DNA of 13,968 nucleotides. Source: Synechococcales cyanobacterium 340R_concoct_173_sub (GTDB lineage: Bacteria; Cyanobacteriota; Cyanobacteriia; Leptolyngbyales; Leptolyngbyaceae). The notes beneath the pieces were generated by a model. It was not told the DNA's origin, searched no databases, and worked only from the letters and a program-made list of their open reading frames with translations. The DNA lies in contig JANXNM010000047.1 in NCBI GenBank assembly GCA_025354065.1, positions 1 to 13,968 on the forward strand. The letters are read 5' to 3'. This document shows, piece by piece, positions 13,927 to 13,968 of the stretch. The position numbers and the translations under genes are program-made. Each line of letters starts with the position of its first letter. Position 1 is the first letter of the stretch.

Positions 13927-13968
13927 GATGAGGTGTCCGATGGTTGGTGCGGGGGCGCGATCGATTTG

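Noticed and set aside
1..13968. CRISPR array, tRNA or rRNA genes
   Set aside because: No regularly spaced repeats, no cloverleaf-like segments and no rRNA-like stretches were seen on either strand.

Overview
The window looks like the chromosome of a cyanobacterium. HIP1-type palindromes (CGATCG, often GCGATCGC) are scattered through nearly all of it. The recognisable core genes are an Sll0418-type quinol methyltransferase (plastoquinone/tocopherol pathway), a CobK/CbiJ-type precorrin-6A reductase and a D-Ala-D-Ala ligase. Genus and species cannot be fixed from what is visible.

Layout. (1) 1-822 (+): the 3' part of the methyltransferase gene, cut by the window edge. (2) 823-1826: a decayed DUF2442 copy, then an apparently intact DUF4258/YgiT-type zinc-finger toxin-antitoxin-like pair (minus strand) lying between two imperfect 42-bp direct repeats. 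(3) 1860-4205 (-): a tight two-gene operon encoding a winged-helix-like protein and a 570-aa P-loop ATPase with a C-terminal PD-(D/E)XK-like nuclease signature. It sits in an AT-rich stretch with no CGATCG site and is the best candidate here for an undescribed, possibly defensive, system. (4) 4440-8153: an accessory patch crowded with small toxin-antitoxin-type genes, intact and broken. It holds a HicA-like gene, a DUF4365-like gene broken by two in-frame stops, a 5'-lost DUF4160-like fragment joined to an intact DUF2442 gene, a HigA-like antidote gene, an intact VapB/PIN pair, a broken VapB/PIN pair, two fragments of TPR coding sequence, a three-copy dispersed repeat and a 208-bp MITE-like element with 31-bp inverted ends.

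(5) 8154-11116 (+): a compact three-gene operon of a YgiB-like DUF1190 membrane-anchored protein, a YgiC/glutathionylspermidine-synthase-like ATP-grasp enzyme and a ferritin-like protein with two ExxH motifs (putative di-iron). E. coli has ygiB-ygiC; the third gene makes the set unusual. (6) 11297-13916 (-): ddl, then a small two-TM protein translationally coupled to cobK. The ddl start is assigned to a GTG because an extended -10 box overlaps the more upstream ATG.

The picture is a housekeeping chromosome interrupted by an accessory region between about 0.9 and 8.1 kb. That region shows repeated acquisition and decay of small addiction-type modules, plus one foreign-looking ATPase/nuclease operon. 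All family assignments are by reading motifs; no database search was run.
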